Source: Balanoglossus misakiensis (Eukaryota > Hemichordata). From it: 64,000 nucleotides of DNA. This document shows, piece after piece, positions 25,595-38,700 of this stretch; within the stretch, counting starts at the first letter, position 1; the number at the start of each line of letters is the position of its first letter. The notes below the pieces were generated by a model. The model did no database searches. It was not told where the DNA came from and saw only the letters and a program-made list of their open reading frames with translations. A program made the position numbers and the translations under genes. Where the stretch lies: NCBI GenBank assembly GCA_040954595.2, contig CM082594.2, positions 9,424,001 to 9,488,000 of the forward strand, given 5' to 3'.

Positions 25595-27155
25595 TTCCCT
25601 GACCGCCACGCCCAACGACAGGAAGACTCCAAGTACATGACTTGACATGCCCTGCTTGTAATTTAGTTTAGGTCGACGATAGTTGTTCCTCATCTATAGG
25701 TCGTCTGTTTGTTTAAAAGCATCACAGCATGCAGTGGCGTGCTTCAAACATCGTCCACTACCAATGTGCTTTCTGTTTATGACTGTCGACACAAGAACAT
25801 AGTGTAGCCTCGACGCGACTCTTTTTGGAACCACTTGAGCCAGCTAATCATTATGCACAATTCTGTGATCACGTGACTAGTGTCACTCGCCTCCCACAGT
25901 TCCCTGATTACTGAATGTGTTCAAACGGGAATCCATTACATTTCCATGACAACAACACGAAGAGAACAACCACTGCCACAAGTATTGGGCTTTTGGTGAC
26001 ATGTTTTTATAAAAACCTGTAAAAGGGTATTAGGCCTTTGTTATGTCACGATCCGCGAAATCTTGCTTGATTCACATCTGTATGGAAACGCTATTCATAG
26101 TCACCAAAAGTTGAAGATTTTTAAAAAGTATCAAATGGCTAATAAGTGTTTGAACGTTAGAGTGTGTGTAAACTATGCACTGCAGACATGGAACCTTCAA
26201 GACAAGTCCAACCTCTTGGTTGTTTACTTTTTTGCAATAATGGTTCGTCGTTAATTACAAATTAAAACAACATCAGTCAAAAAGCAATATTAATAACGGC
26301 AAATAATTCCTCTCGCACAGAAATATTTATTATTATTTAGATACAAGTCATAATTTGCCTCGATGTAATGCATATGTGTTGTAATTTTTGCCTAAATTGT
26401 TCTGAATATGATCGATATACAAATATGCATTTACAAAATTTGTGAATTGAGCGGTGGCTTTGTTTACAAGTCATAAACTATGTTTAGCTATATTTACTGG
26501 TCGCGACTGTTTACAATCGAGAGATATACGATTGTTTACAGTCTGTAATGATGACCTACCATTGTTTGGTAGATACATGGCTGTCCACAGCTGGTCTGTT
26601 TGTCTAAAGATGCCTCATACATTGCAGTCTATGATTTCCTGATAATGCCTATCGTTAGGCGAGAATGGCTAAGCATTGAAAATCTTGAAATATCCGCAGA
26701 AATGTATAAAATAATTACATGTGTTTGTCTATGATGGTTGATTACAGTCGCTAGATATGATTGTAGTCTTGTTTCATTAACACTCTGTAGCGTCTATAGA
26801 AATGTAGATTATGATAACATTTAGTAAATTTATTTCAAGGATTTTGTTTAAAATCCAATGAACTGTAGCTAGCTAAATTATGTAAAGTGACGAGAACAGC
26901 CGAGCCTTTGAAATTGATCACACTCTGGAAAAGGTCAGTGGCAGACGGGGCTGTTCCCCAGCCATAAAATGTAAATAGTGAAGCCCTACCATTGTTTGTA
27001 AAACACGTGAAATCTAAGGTAACTTCAGTGAATTATGAATGGAGGGAATTTAATGATGTATTTGTATCCTTTCAATTGCTGTTGTATCCATTGTACATAT
27101 GTATAGTAAGATACCAGAATCTATGTAGACAAATTGGGTGAATAATCTAAATAAA
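25595..27155 (+). other. Probable GAD 3' UTR with polyadenylation signal
   Basis: No gene is seen after the stop codon. A canonical AATAAA at 27150-27155 is followed by a T/G-rich stretch, which is a plausible end of the transcript. The interval contains two matches to the Pumilio site consensus, TGTAAATA (26970-26977) and TGTACATA (27092-27099). It also has four same-strand TGTTTAC words (26221, 26461, 26508, 26533). The extent of the UTR is inference. Shorter ends cannot be excluded. Confidence 0.45.
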
Positions 27156-30100
27156 TAAGAATGATAAACACAAGTGTTTCTGTGTATCATTTAAGTCATA
27201 GGTTGGGAACTGGCAGGTGTGGTTGAACAATCATGTCTATATGCAAGGTTCAATGACATCAGAAGCTGAGAATCCATGTTCATGTATTTCTTAGGCATAA
27301 GTTGATGAGGGATGCCAGCCAATGCCTAGCCGGTTTTCATCGCAACTTTCCCTCCTTCCTGATGAAGATAAGGATTAAGGGAACTGTAAATTGTGGCGTA
27401 TCATTGTTTTTGTGAAGATGATTACTTCCACAGGTCACTACATTCTTGCGCATGCTTTCGATGTGTGCTCCCTCACTTGTAAAATCTCTCACAATTGGGA
27501 AATAAAATTACCTTTCCCGTTTTGCCTATTTCTTTTGACGCTAAGGCGATTACACTACCCTGGGAAATCTAGACAAAGTATGGTGTTGGTCTAAGCATCA
27601 TAGGTCATTTACACTGAGACACCGAACACTCATCAGGCCGATGACCAACTTGAATTTTTTCTTTCACATACATTTATTTATTTATTTATTTATTTATTAT
27701 TTATGTATTTATTTATTTGCTAGACGGTAGAGAAGTTTAAGTGGTCGATGAGGGCGACATACATTATCCAAAGAAGATGGTCAATCATTCAGTAAACTCA
27801 GTCGTTCCAGGGTGGTCATTCGAAATGATGGGATTAAGGGTGATGGTTGGCAGGTTCAAGAAAAAAATCGACACTTCTGATTGGCGTATTCTTAGTGCTT
27901 CGAAATGTAGATAAATCGGTCGAAGTGATATAAGAACCTTGGGATAAATGAATTCGACGTTGGCGGAGAGGTCTCAGTCACTCTGTTATACCAGACCGTA
28001 GTTTAAAGCAAGTTCATATACATTTACATGTAGTTCAATTTGGCAGAGCTCGTTTGTGTGCTACAGGGTCGATGACCTAGTTGCATGGAAAACCTCGACT
28101 CTATTTAACACAATTCAGCGAAATCGTGTCTCTGTCCACACAGAACATCACCTTCAGGAATCAAAAATGAACAAAGGCGAAATGAAATTGAAAGAAGGCA
28201 AACTGCGAAAGAAAGAAATAATGGGCACGTCCAGACGCGATCCAAGATGATTCAGCAAAACGTCTTTATTTGTGTTCTCACGAATTCTACGGAAATTAGA
28301 AAATGAACAAAGACAAGTTGACATTGAGAGAAAGCGAACGTCAGACATGAACTTGAAAAGTTTGACCACTGGGAAGCAAATGACGCTTACCTGCTTAGAT
28401 GAAAGAATGAGATTACTATGGTTATTTTTTCATTCCCCGCATTTGGTGAGTATTATTTTTTTTTAATTAAAATACTTATGTTTCTCGGGTACACCTTGTG
28501 GAGATTGGTAAATTGGACTTAATAAAACTGTAATTGACTTTCCCCATCACGACAGTCACATGACCATGGCATGGTGGTGCCTGTTAGTTCTATTGAAGTG
28601 CTTCCCGACAAAGAGGAAAGGGAGGGTATAATGAAAGGCAGGGCCCCCAGGCCAATGACGAACACCGCATTCGCACCTTGATGCAAACCAGCAGGGCAGT
28701 GCACAGTGTTTGTGCTCGGGATAATTCGCGTGTTGATCATGCTGCATATATAACCACGCCAGGTTTGATCCATCACTGAGGTGAGAAAAACCCCGGCGAC
28801 GGGAATTGGTGAACCGTGAGCCGAGAAAACTTCCCGAGGTAGCGGAAAAGGAATTTCGTACGAGTGCTCCGCATCAAATCCAAACTTTCGTATGTCGTCA
28901 GAAAAGAATAAAACGGTCTTTTCTGACTTTTATATGTGGATGACAGGATCTGGGTGAAACGAAGGCAAACGAGGACGGAGGAATTGATGTTAAAGGGAAA
29001 CCACTTGAAGGCGACGGTGCGTGCTGGAATATAGTGAAGTAAGCATTATTTTATGTCAGACATTGACATTACACTTTAGTTGAGGGTTGGTATAACTACC
29101 AGTGGGCTGCCTTATGCGGGTTGTGGTGAACATTGTGTATTGTATGTGTTTTCACACTTCTCCAGTATTCAAATCAATCAGTCTCCTTCACAAATTGACT
29201 AAGCTTACTGTGTACTTTTTTAGGGATTTTCAATATTTTATATAAATCGCACATTTGCCTATTATTCTTTCGTAATATTAAGTTTTCAGCTCTCCTGCAT
29301 GTGTGACTGTACTGCGCATATGCCAGGGCGCACACATTTTTGAGGCAACGTGAGGGTAGTGAAGGGTACCCATTATGCACCAGACAGATGCATGTTCATC
29401 ACAAAGCACATAGCATCAACGCAGTCGAGTCACGGTCACCTTGAAAACGCGACCATGATTCATTGCAGAGACATTAGCAATTAAAACTCTTCATAAGCGT
29501 TGGGTGCTCCATAAAATGCCCGATTACAATAGGGCGCCGTGACAACAATAAACCGACGCGTTTAAGACTAACGGTGGACTGTTATATCCATTGACATCAT
29601 GTCTTTCAAGTTCTCTCAGGGTCAACCACAGATCGACAGTGGGTGATTAACAAGAAAAAACCTCAAGGTTGTGTTTTTAATAAAACACAGAAGACATGTC
29701 TATCCTTCACGTTCGGGTTTTACTCATTCAAGTTTTGCTGAGTCATTCAAATTTAAAGCTGAATCACGAGAAACAAATGAATAATCTTTCCTAGCTCCAT
29801 TGCACACTTCCAAAGCAAATAATTTGCTACAAAAAATGAAAGCTTTGTTATCTCTTCTTTTGGGAAATATTAAAAGTCATGTGTGCGAAACCAAATGAGC
29901 GACTGCATGAAAGAACTTTGCTGAATCACAACGCATTTGATCGATCGAAATTTTATGTGGTTGCCCAGTTCAAAGTGAATCGGAAATGCCAATTTTTACA
30001 GTCCCTTGGTCACAAACGGAGCTCTAATGTCGTGGCAGTGTGTCTATCTGTCTATCTCTCGCCAAAGTCCCACAGAAGGGGGGGCGTAGTCTCACCAGAA

Positions 30101-32700
30101 ATGCTGTCGACATTTCAACTTCAATGGGGTGATAGCATCTATACCACTGTAACTTTTGGGGTTATTAAGCCGAGACTCCGAGAGGTGATAAAATTTACCT
30201 GCGACTATTGTCTTGAGGGGAAAACATTCGGCCTTTAAAAGTTATGAACGCTATTGAGTTCTGTCATTGTGGTGATTTGCATACCAAGCCTCCAACTGGT
30301 GGATCATTTCGGTCACATCAAAATTGTTGTATAACGTCATCACCACAAGGTCAGTCTGCAAACGACATGACATTAACAATCACGAGAAAGACGATATTGC
30401 TTTGATGTCCAGAACACAGGGCCCGTAATTCAAAGGTAAAACAGAAAGAGTCTAGATTGTGTTGGCATAGTCTGTATTGCACGGGAGGTGGGGGCAAGTA
30501 CAATGTATGTTAAAGTATATAATGTAGGCGCATGACTCCAGCTGTTAAAGGGACACTTGCAATATACTCTATCTGTAACTTTGGCAGCACGAAGTTGCAA
30601 TACCACGTCAACGGTTCATCCGCAAAGCTCAAAAGTTTCACCGCGACGGGCATAACGAATGCAGTGTTTGCAAAAGCTCTGCACTCGCAGTCTCCCATAC
30701 CAATGTCATTACAACAACGCGAAAAATGACGTCGACAGTTTAAGTACGATTCTAAAATCCAGGTTCGTAAAATGATACTGCCAGCGCCGGGTGATCAAAG
30801 TGATATCGATCGTCATTTCATTGTGACGAGTTTGTTGCGAAGGAAAACATTCTAGATCATCCACAGACTATCGATGTGGCCTCTTCACAGACAGTCGACC
30901 TGTTTCTATCATTTGGGAGCTACTTCAACACACGCAACATTAACGTGAAAATGCCGCGCTAAATGACCCTGGAAACTTAGTAAAGTTGGTAAAAAAGTCA
31001 ACCCAACGAGCTCTACTCGGACGATCTCGATAAGTCTCTTTTCTGTCATCAAAATATGAAGGTGGGTCACTTTTTCGCTTCTATCTCAAGCATATTGTGG
31101 TTGTGTTACTTGTCGCGATCTTTACCACACTGCGTCGAGAAACATTTAAGTTAATATTATCGGAAAACGTGACGTTCTGCACAGGGCGTTGGCATGACAA
31201 CACATCTGCCCATCATATAAACATGTTTGATATCAGTGTTGCAATTTATTTGGTCAGTTACTACGCGTTTCAAAATGAGAAGTAGGGTTGGGCACTTTTT
31301 GTAAGTAGTTTTCAAATATTGACAGTTCTCTCAACATTGTGGTTAGCGGGTTTCTGTTCTAAATCATTTAAATCGCAATAGCTTTGCTTTAATTAAACTT
31401 CTTTCGGCTAACAGGTGGGTTGGGCTAAGTGCTGTCTGGACATACATCTGTTGAACACTCGCGAAAACTAAGCAAAATATCAAACAGATTGAGACTTCGG
31501 CCGACCAAACGTTGGCGGGTATTCTATATCGCCTGACTTTGCGTTTAAACTTCAATCTGTTTCTTGCCAAGGAAACGTACGAATTGCCAACAGAGTGAGT
31601 TGTATTGAACACCAAAGGTGAGGTAGCAGTATTTCCACACTTATGCCTTTCTTCCGAAAACGTTTCACAAATGATTTTCATTTAAGGTAGTCACGGATAA
31701 AATAGAATTAAATTGTTTCCACTTCCTTGAAATAAAAATGAAATTCACTCATTTTTGTTCTCATGACGCAGTCATATTAGTGCTATTCAAATAACCGTGG
31801 GCGGGTGGTTACTTCCAATTTAGGTTAGTTCACTGTAATAATTTTATAGTTCATTTTAATTGGACGGGAACTTTGCATGTACTGGACAGTTAGACATTAA
31901 ATTTTATGGATTACATAACAAGCGCTTAAAGAAATCGACGTCACGATTACAACCATTTTTGGAAGACCGGTAGAAGCGAATTGCAATCTCCACTTCGAAC
32001 ATATGTCACAGTGAAAACTCAGGCTTCTACAAACCTGTTCAAAATCTTGATTGATTGATTGGTCATCGAAACCGACGACTCAAGTTTTATACAGAATGTT
32101 AACTTATACACTTTTTACACTTTTCCTTTCAAAAAGATAAGCGAGATTTCTCAGACGTCGAAATTTGTATAAGTACAACGAAAAGCAAATCGTTCTGACA
32201 GATTAAATACCCTAGGAACAATGACGCGGAATTTAAGAGTTAAGCAAACTTGTGAACAATAGTTTACCATAGCCAAGAAGCTGCATCTGCTACCTGCGGT
32301 TTACCTAACAGTAGTCATTTAGATGTACAATGCCAACTTTTGTCAAATGGACCGTGCGACGAAACTTCTTTTGTCAGCGTCCTTGTCTCAGACACAATAG
32401 CACACTGGGAAGTTTACAGCAGTCATTTGCACTCTATGCAGAAGGGCGAAAGTGCACATACCACTTAACGCATTAAAACCGATACAGACCATTTTCCACC
32501 AAGAGAGAGAGAGTGACGTCATAACTGAAATATGTCGATCACACCCATGTGCTGTGGCAAACAAGTGACGTGCATTGATGAGATTAATTGAGCGTGGCCA
32601 TTTTCACTTTTGGCCAAAGAACTTCTAAACGGGAATTGTTTAAATCCGTTTAAGTGGGAGTTTCTTCTTTTGTCCAACGCTGTATCTTTTTACTCATAGC
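27156..32700. other. Intergenic DNA, no gene supported
   Basis: No frame shows a domain or a consistent exon structure. A 92-nt open segment at 28947-29038 has a CAG before it and GTAAGC after it, but no partner exons. Frames around 28519-28776 and 29879-30238 look like chance. A simple ATTT repeat is at 27671-27719 and a GA run near 32500. A TGACGTCA site lies at 32514-32521, about 350 bp before the first probable exon of the sushi-domain gene. Confidence 0.5.
27671..27719. repeat. (ATTT)n microsatellite
   Basis: About twelve ATTT-like units are interrupted by ATT and GTATTT variants. A simple repeat with no evident function. Confidence 0.8.
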
Positions 32701-32871
32701 GACGCATGAAAGGCGCGCCGAGTTTAGCATTGATCAGACACATAACAGAATATTTACACTCATATTTCTGTTCTGGCGAAATATCTCTTTATCTGTATTT
32801 CTGTAAATTGGGCAATATTACCATGGTCAACAGCACAACCCTTCACATTTTCCCCCGAAATTGCGCGCCGG

Positions 32872-33016
32872 GTAAGAATACGACCCGGTGATTTTGCCAC
32901 TTAATTTCCGTGGTCGCATCGAAAACTGGCGTTTTTGGCTTGTTTCTCTCTCTTGAATTAAGTCTAAAGATGTGTCCGATTTACCGCTGTGAGTTTTTTT
33001 TTTTTACATTTTACAG
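32872..33016 (+). other. Probable 5' UTR intron of the sushi-domain gene
   Basis: A strong donor GTAAGA (32872) and an acceptor TTACAG (33011-33016) with a T-rich tract bracket this interval. Joining them extends an open frame upstream of the ATG at 33065, but that extension has no ATG before a stop codon. The upstream exon is therefore noncoding for this protein. An ATG at 32706 would be a separate, out-of-frame upstream ORF. Confidence 0.45.
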
Positions 33017-33064
33017 GGTCGCTCAAGCAGAAAGGAGGCAGTTGCCAGGTACTCTATAATCTGG

Positions 33065-34147
33065 ATGTTAAAGCTATCATCTCCATACTGTTTGGTGTCA
33101 GTGGTGTACACACTATGTTTTATATCACAAGTTCAAGGTAAGTTTCAAAAAAATATCGTTTTGATATTCTAAACAATTTTGAATAGACTGGAACTTGTAA
33201 CTGAGACCACTAAATATCAAGAATCATAAGAACTTGTCGACTTCTTTTTTTACAGGAATGTGTGGAGATCCCGGAGTTCCCGTCGATGGATATATACTGT
33301 CACAAAACATCACATACCCAGTCAACATCAGTGATGAGGTGGAGTTTGCATGTAACTATGGTTACATGTTGCTAGGTAACGACACACTGATTTGCATATC
33401 GGCCAACACATGGAGCTCATCAGTACCGAACTGCACAGGTAATTATTATACACATACTGCATGCATGTTATAAAGAAGACTGAATTGCGCAAATGATATT
33501 TACATTTTACTGAACAACGAAATGCTGATGGCATTTGATTCTTATTTGCAGATATTATCGACTCGAGTAGCCCTGCGACTGGGCATAGCACGCCCTATGG
33601 TGCTATGCTCAGCACTGCGACTGGCCATGTTATAGAGGAGACAACATCAGTCGCTGCAAGGACCGGGCTGACAACGGTAGGACAACTCGGCGACCAGGAT
33701 GAGTTAGCGGACGAGACCACAAACGATTCAAGCGTTGACGCCCTTCGGATTTTCTTGTACACCGTCTTAGGGATGTTTCTGACGATTGTGGCAGCCTACG
33801 TTGGGGTACTCGCCGTCAAGGCTTACAACAAACGATTGGGCAGAACTGCGCCCTCAGCGGAGGACCCCAACCAAGCCAGTCCGCTTATTACTGCATGGGG
33901 ACCTGTAGGTGGTGGTGGAGGCGGCGGCGGAGGTGGCCCGTCTGAAAGCAATCCTCAAAGCAGCAATGCAGAAGTTCAAAGAAGTCCTTCGAGATCAGGA
34001 AGACCCTCATCATATAGGGCGGTGTCAGCCGCGGGACGAGAGCGTATCCAGTACTTGGAAGGAAATTTCTATCTGGATTCCAGGCCTGGTGAACCCATCA
34101 ACTCTTCCGAGGACTACATTGCAGAACTTGCAAATATGCGAGATTAA
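33065..34147 (+). CDS. Single-sushi (CCP) domain type I membrane protein, 3 exons
   Basis: Coding exons are 33065-33137, 33256-33438 and 33552-34147, all joined in phase 1. The total of 852 nt gives 283 aa. Residues 1-24 are a hydrophobic signal peptide. Residues 26-85 form one sushi/CCP module with the four cysteines (MCGDPG, FACNYGYM, LICIS, VPNC), the conserved Trp (NTW) and several N-glycosylation sequons. Residues 86-151 are Thr/Ser-rich and acidic, mucin-like. Residues 152-175 are a single membrane segment. The tail of about 107 aa contains a ten-glycine run (205-214), a Ser/Arg-rich stretch and a C-terminal part with IQYLEGNFYLD. Sushi modules mediate extracellular binding in complement regulators and cell receptors. 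The tail suggests signalling or scaffolding, which is inference. I do not recognise an orthologue, so no specific function is claimed. Confidence 0.8.
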
Positions 34148-34860
34148 TAGTTTGTAGTGGCTGGATATGTCAGGACTTTGTAATTTCTGACGTACAGACA
34201 AAATCTAAGGCGTCGGGAAGAAAGTGGCTAAAAGGCAAAGGCGGAAAATGTTCATAGGAAGAATGTTTGCAACTGCCGCTGTATTGACAACGGAACTTCA
34301 TACTCAGTGACATTTACCTACAGGTTAAACTCGTGTATTCTTTGATGTATTTACACTTTTTAAATATAGAGCTATGGGTTAGTCAATCACCGTCAACTGG
34401 GCATGTGATCTCTGAAAGGGCGCGGCTCTGTTTTTATACAATTTAAAAAAAATAAAGTAAACTATTCTCTGATGTATTCTAGTCCCATCAAGATGGGAGA
34501 TTTTGTGCTCAGAAGAAAGTTGAACAAATGGAAAATTAATGATATAAACAGATATGTTTGCATTGAACTTGAAGACGTTTAGCATTTATTTGAACAAAAC
34601 CACATCTTTAGTCCAGCAATTGCACACACAATACGAGTTTTACGACGGTGGACATGCATGTATATAGATACATAGATAGCCATGTGTATAGATAGCTAAA
34701 TGCATGTATTACATACATAGGCCTACACATACAAAGTTCCACAAACTGATCCTTTATACATTTACCAAATGGGATTTAAATGACGCGTGTGTGTGTTGAA
34801 CAGGGCTGTGTTCCGCCTACCATAAATGTACTTGAAAATAAAGAGTCTTTTTATATAAAC
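34148..34860 (+). other. 3' UTR of the sushi-domain gene
   Basis: Two AATAAA signals follow the stop codon, at 34451-34456 and 34837-34842. The second is followed by T-rich DNA and is the more likely end. No other feature is seen apart from short TAGATA/CATA-like simple sequence around 34650-34730. Confidence 0.45.
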
Positions 34861-35026
34861 AGATGTGAAAACTTGTGTTATTGAACTTTCTGAGGAAAAT
34901 ACAGTGGTGCACACGTTCCTGCCAGTAGGCCTAATTTATAAAGTATCTCCTAGTCTGGTCCCCTGCCCCATTTCAACCACATGGCTGTTGTTTGCTCGGT
35001 ATCTTTTTTATTTTTCTTGCGCATAG

Positions 35027-35252
35027 TGTGGAATATTTTGAGGGTGTCCCCTCGGAAACTTTTAAAAGTCTTCCAAACTCCTCATCATATCCGACAGCGC
35101 ACCCAGCGGCAGGATCCGGGAAGAGCCGCAGTGAAAGATACACGTCTAGAATTTTCAGAGAGAAAGTGACACACGATTTTTCTGGGTCATCGCTTGGTCC
35201 ATACGGCTTGGCTAGGTCGTCCTGGACAAAGTCTCCCTTTGAGATAGCAGAG
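35027..35252 (+). other. Unassigned candidate exon
   Basis: A T-rich tract ending in GCATAG and a GTACGT donor bracket 226 nt. One frame stays open throughout: 75 codons, starting VEYFEGVPSETFKSLP and ending SPFEIAE. It has a codon and residue mix like real protein. A second frame (WNILRVSPRKLLK) is also open for most of it and would fit the phase of sushi-gene exon 2, giving a variant without the membrane segment. It could also be a 5' exon of WDSUB1. I recognise no family, and none of these readings is established. Confidence 0.3.
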
Positions 35253-35719
35253 GTACGTCCTCCTGTCCGAAATAAACATACCTCGCTTGGATACGATGTG
35301 TTCGTTTCAGAAATGGAGGTCGTGAAGCACGTGACACAAAGTCACGAGTCATGCGCACTTTCGTCATCTGTATTTATCCTGTCCTGAATCTTGTGTAAGT
35401 GAAATTATCTGCTGTCTGCGTCGTCTTTAAGTGCGTATACAGCTGCAAAAGTAAGGAGACTGGCATAGAAACCACTGCGATTACCCGACGAGGATTTTTG
35501 ACTTCGTAATGTTAAGTTTTTGAAGGGTTTCGGTGGTCCGATTGTCCATACATCGCTGTGTTTACACTTTACAGTGTGTACAGTACATGTATCATATGAC
35601 ACACTCCCGATCAGGTGATTGAATCAACGATCTCAGAAATCTGTCTCGAACTGTAAGTGTAAAACCTCACATTTCCAAAGTAACTGGGATCTGTCCAACG
35701 TTTTGCAGAGCTGGAGAGA

Positions 35720-38700
35720 ATGGCATCGTTAGTCCACATCATAAACGCACACAAGGGCGATGTCAACTGGTGTGCGTTCTCCATAACCAACAACTTGGCC
35801 ACTTGTTCTGGAGACAAAACAGTGCGATTGTGGAACTTGGACGATTTTTCTGAACTTCCGTGTTCACCACTGATAGGCCACACTTATTACGTACACTACG
35901 TATCCTTCAGTCCGTTCGGGACCCTCCTGGCTTCTTGCTCAACGGATGGAAACGTCATTGTTTGGGATCCGAAGACAGGGGAGAAGAAGGCAATATTTCA
36001 ACACAAAACTAAGGCCATCATCCGCGTATGTGTGTTCTCACCTGATTCAAAATATTTGGTATCAGGGGGTGCAGATTTTTGTTTGTATCTTTGGGACCTG
36101 AACAAACGAGAATGTATCAGGTAAGCTTGCATCATCTCAGTTCAGATTTTCATCAACTCTTGAACAATATGGCAATATTTGCAAAACCATGTGGTCTTCT
36201 AAAATATCTGTTACGTGTACATCATTTAGGAACCTACATCAGTGAAACAGTCAAAACTTGGCTCATCATTTTAAACAGCACAAAAGTCACAGCTGTTGTT
36301 AAACTCTGTGCGTTTAGTTTCATGCATAGCTTTGTATTAATTGGCTAGCAATCCGTTACTATGGTAATTACCAAGTCTCGCTCTTTGCTTTTTCTTGCAG
36401 AATGTTTGAAGGACATGAAAACAATGTAGTGTCATGCTCGTTCACCCCAGACAGTAGCCATATTATATCAGGTTCATCTGATGGAGACATCCGAGTTTGG
36501 GATGCACAGTTTGGTCAGAGTCGTTGTTTGTATTGCTCAGATTGTGATGTTCATGAACTTGGAGTATCTTGCATTGTGTGCTCACCCACATTTGGAGCAG
36601 CAAGTAAGTTCTACAGCAATTGTAGTGGTACTTCCCACCATCAGATGTAGTGTACAACACAATGCAGTGGAATACAATACAATACAATACAATACAATAC
36701 AATACAATACAATACAATACAATACAATACAATACAATACAATACAATACAATACAAAACAATACAATACAATACAATACAATACAATACAATACAATTA
36801 CGCAAACCTCCCAGTGCCCAATACAGTATTTGTATTAATCAGAACATAACATTTTACTTTTTTCTGTTGCAGTAACATTAAATTATTAAATTAGACCTAC
36901 ATTTAAATAAGTTATAATAATAATAGTATTAATAATATTTTGGTCTGTTAAACAGAAGAGTGTGAGGAAAACAGTGACACCCCTGATACCGATAGTAAGC
37001 TTAGTTTTATTGCTTTATAATAATTCCTCATCTGCGTCTAATTAAACTGATCTCCTTATTACTTGATACCATAGTTCCTTTTCTATTTTCAGTCTCTCCA
37101 AGCCTAATACTTTGTATATATTATTTCCACAATAACCTTCCTGTGTGTTACGTGTTATCAAATTTTATCTATCCTTACTATGGTTTGTTATGTAAATTTA
37201 GAAGATGACAATGCTCTTAGTTTTTCTTTGTATCATGGTGGCTGTCATTGCTGTGCGTATGTAACTTATACAAATACTGACTGTGGGAACTGAGGAGTGG
37301 TGTATACTTAACAAGATGGGAGTTGAATTGCAAACGTCAAACCACTTCTTGAAAGTCAATAAAAAATCGTTGATAAATTAAATGTACCTTGTGAAATTCC
37401 TAGAAAATTGATTTAAGCATGCTTGGAAGCTTGCACTAGCACCCAAATCTTTCAGGACTGTCATAATCATTTTCTGAACAGCGCACTGTGTGCTCGATCT
37501 ATGATCACTTGTTACATTCTCTATCATTTGTGAATAGATCCATCATACAAGGCAGGAAACCCTGTGTCCAAGTATTTCTTGATGGCCACGTGCGGAGCAG
37601 ACTTCATGGTGAAGTTATGGGACCTTCATGTTGAGCCAAGTGAGTCATGATTCTAACCTAGAAATTCAGACTGATAATTCCAGAATCGGTGTGTTTCCTC
37701 GACTACAACAGTAACATGAAGCTTTTGTCTTTCACTTTCATGGTTTGAAACAAATCCCTTGTTTTCTACGTTAGTGTAAAACATAACAAAAATACTGAAT
37801 GTGTTCTTTCTCTTCACAGAATGTAGAGTCAAGCTGAGATGCACCTTAGAAGGACACACAGCCCAGGTTATGTCATGTGCTTTCTCCGGAGACGGCAAAT
37901 TACTGGCATCAGGGTAAATAGGCATATAATGGCTACAATAGAGTGTACCTGTATGGATGATTAATTTCTATATTTTTTATGTACACATTCTACTGTTTTT
38001 TTGTATTGTAATTGATGGTGTTTTTCAATTTTTCCCCCACAGGGGTGGTGACAAAACTGTGATTCTGTGGGATCCAGTAAGTACAGATGTCATGTTTCAT
38101 CAAAAAATTATTTCATACATGTGCCAATTGAATCTGAAATCACTACATGTATTATCTGTATGTTTTAGTACTAGTTTTCTATACAAGAGTTTGAAATCAA
38201 GTGCCACCTCAGGCAAGTTTCAAACACAAAGAATCTTAAACGTCTCTCTTATATTTTTCAGTTGAGAGGTGAAAGACTGCTCACCATAGAAGGACATGCA
38301 AGGTGAGTAATGCCCTGTGTGACAACTCTTTGTAAGTGGTCCATTTTTGGCCAGTTTCAGGCCAGTGGTAAAATTGTTTTTGATGTCTAATGATCTATGC
38401 TGTCTGATTGGATCATCGGAAATTAGTTCCACTCAGAATTGACAACCCTGTAATCCAATTTGATTGCATGTTCCAGGTATGTGACATCCGTCGCCTTTTC
38501 TGTGGATGGACAGTATTTAGCAACCGGTTCCAATGATAGAACATGTCGCGTATGGAAGCTGCATCTCGATAGCCCAGGCCAACAAATACAAGGTAATTAA
38601 TCAGATAGTGTCCTTCATGCATTTATGCTTATAAATTAAATTTATTTAAAGGTCAACATGGATTACCAAGAATTATGGTTGCCAAACGATTTAACAGTGA

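Noticed and set aside
28947-29038. 92-nt open segment with CAG before and GTAAGC after
   Set aside because: No partner exon, start codon or family match was found, and the polypyrimidine tract is weak. Chance is more likely.
29879-30238. 119-codon forward frame
   Set aside because: It has no domain, no splice context and no codon or residue pattern of a real protein. It is isolated in intergenic DNA.
36463-36849. Open frames of repeated Tyr-Cys-Ile-Val or Asn-Thr-Ile-Gln
   Set aside because: They are translations of the AATAC microsatellite in a WDSUB1 intron.
37202-37261. Possible extra WDSUB1 exon after TTTAG, before GTAACT
   Set aside because: It would leave in a different phase and break the downstream frame, and its residues do not fit a WD40 blade.
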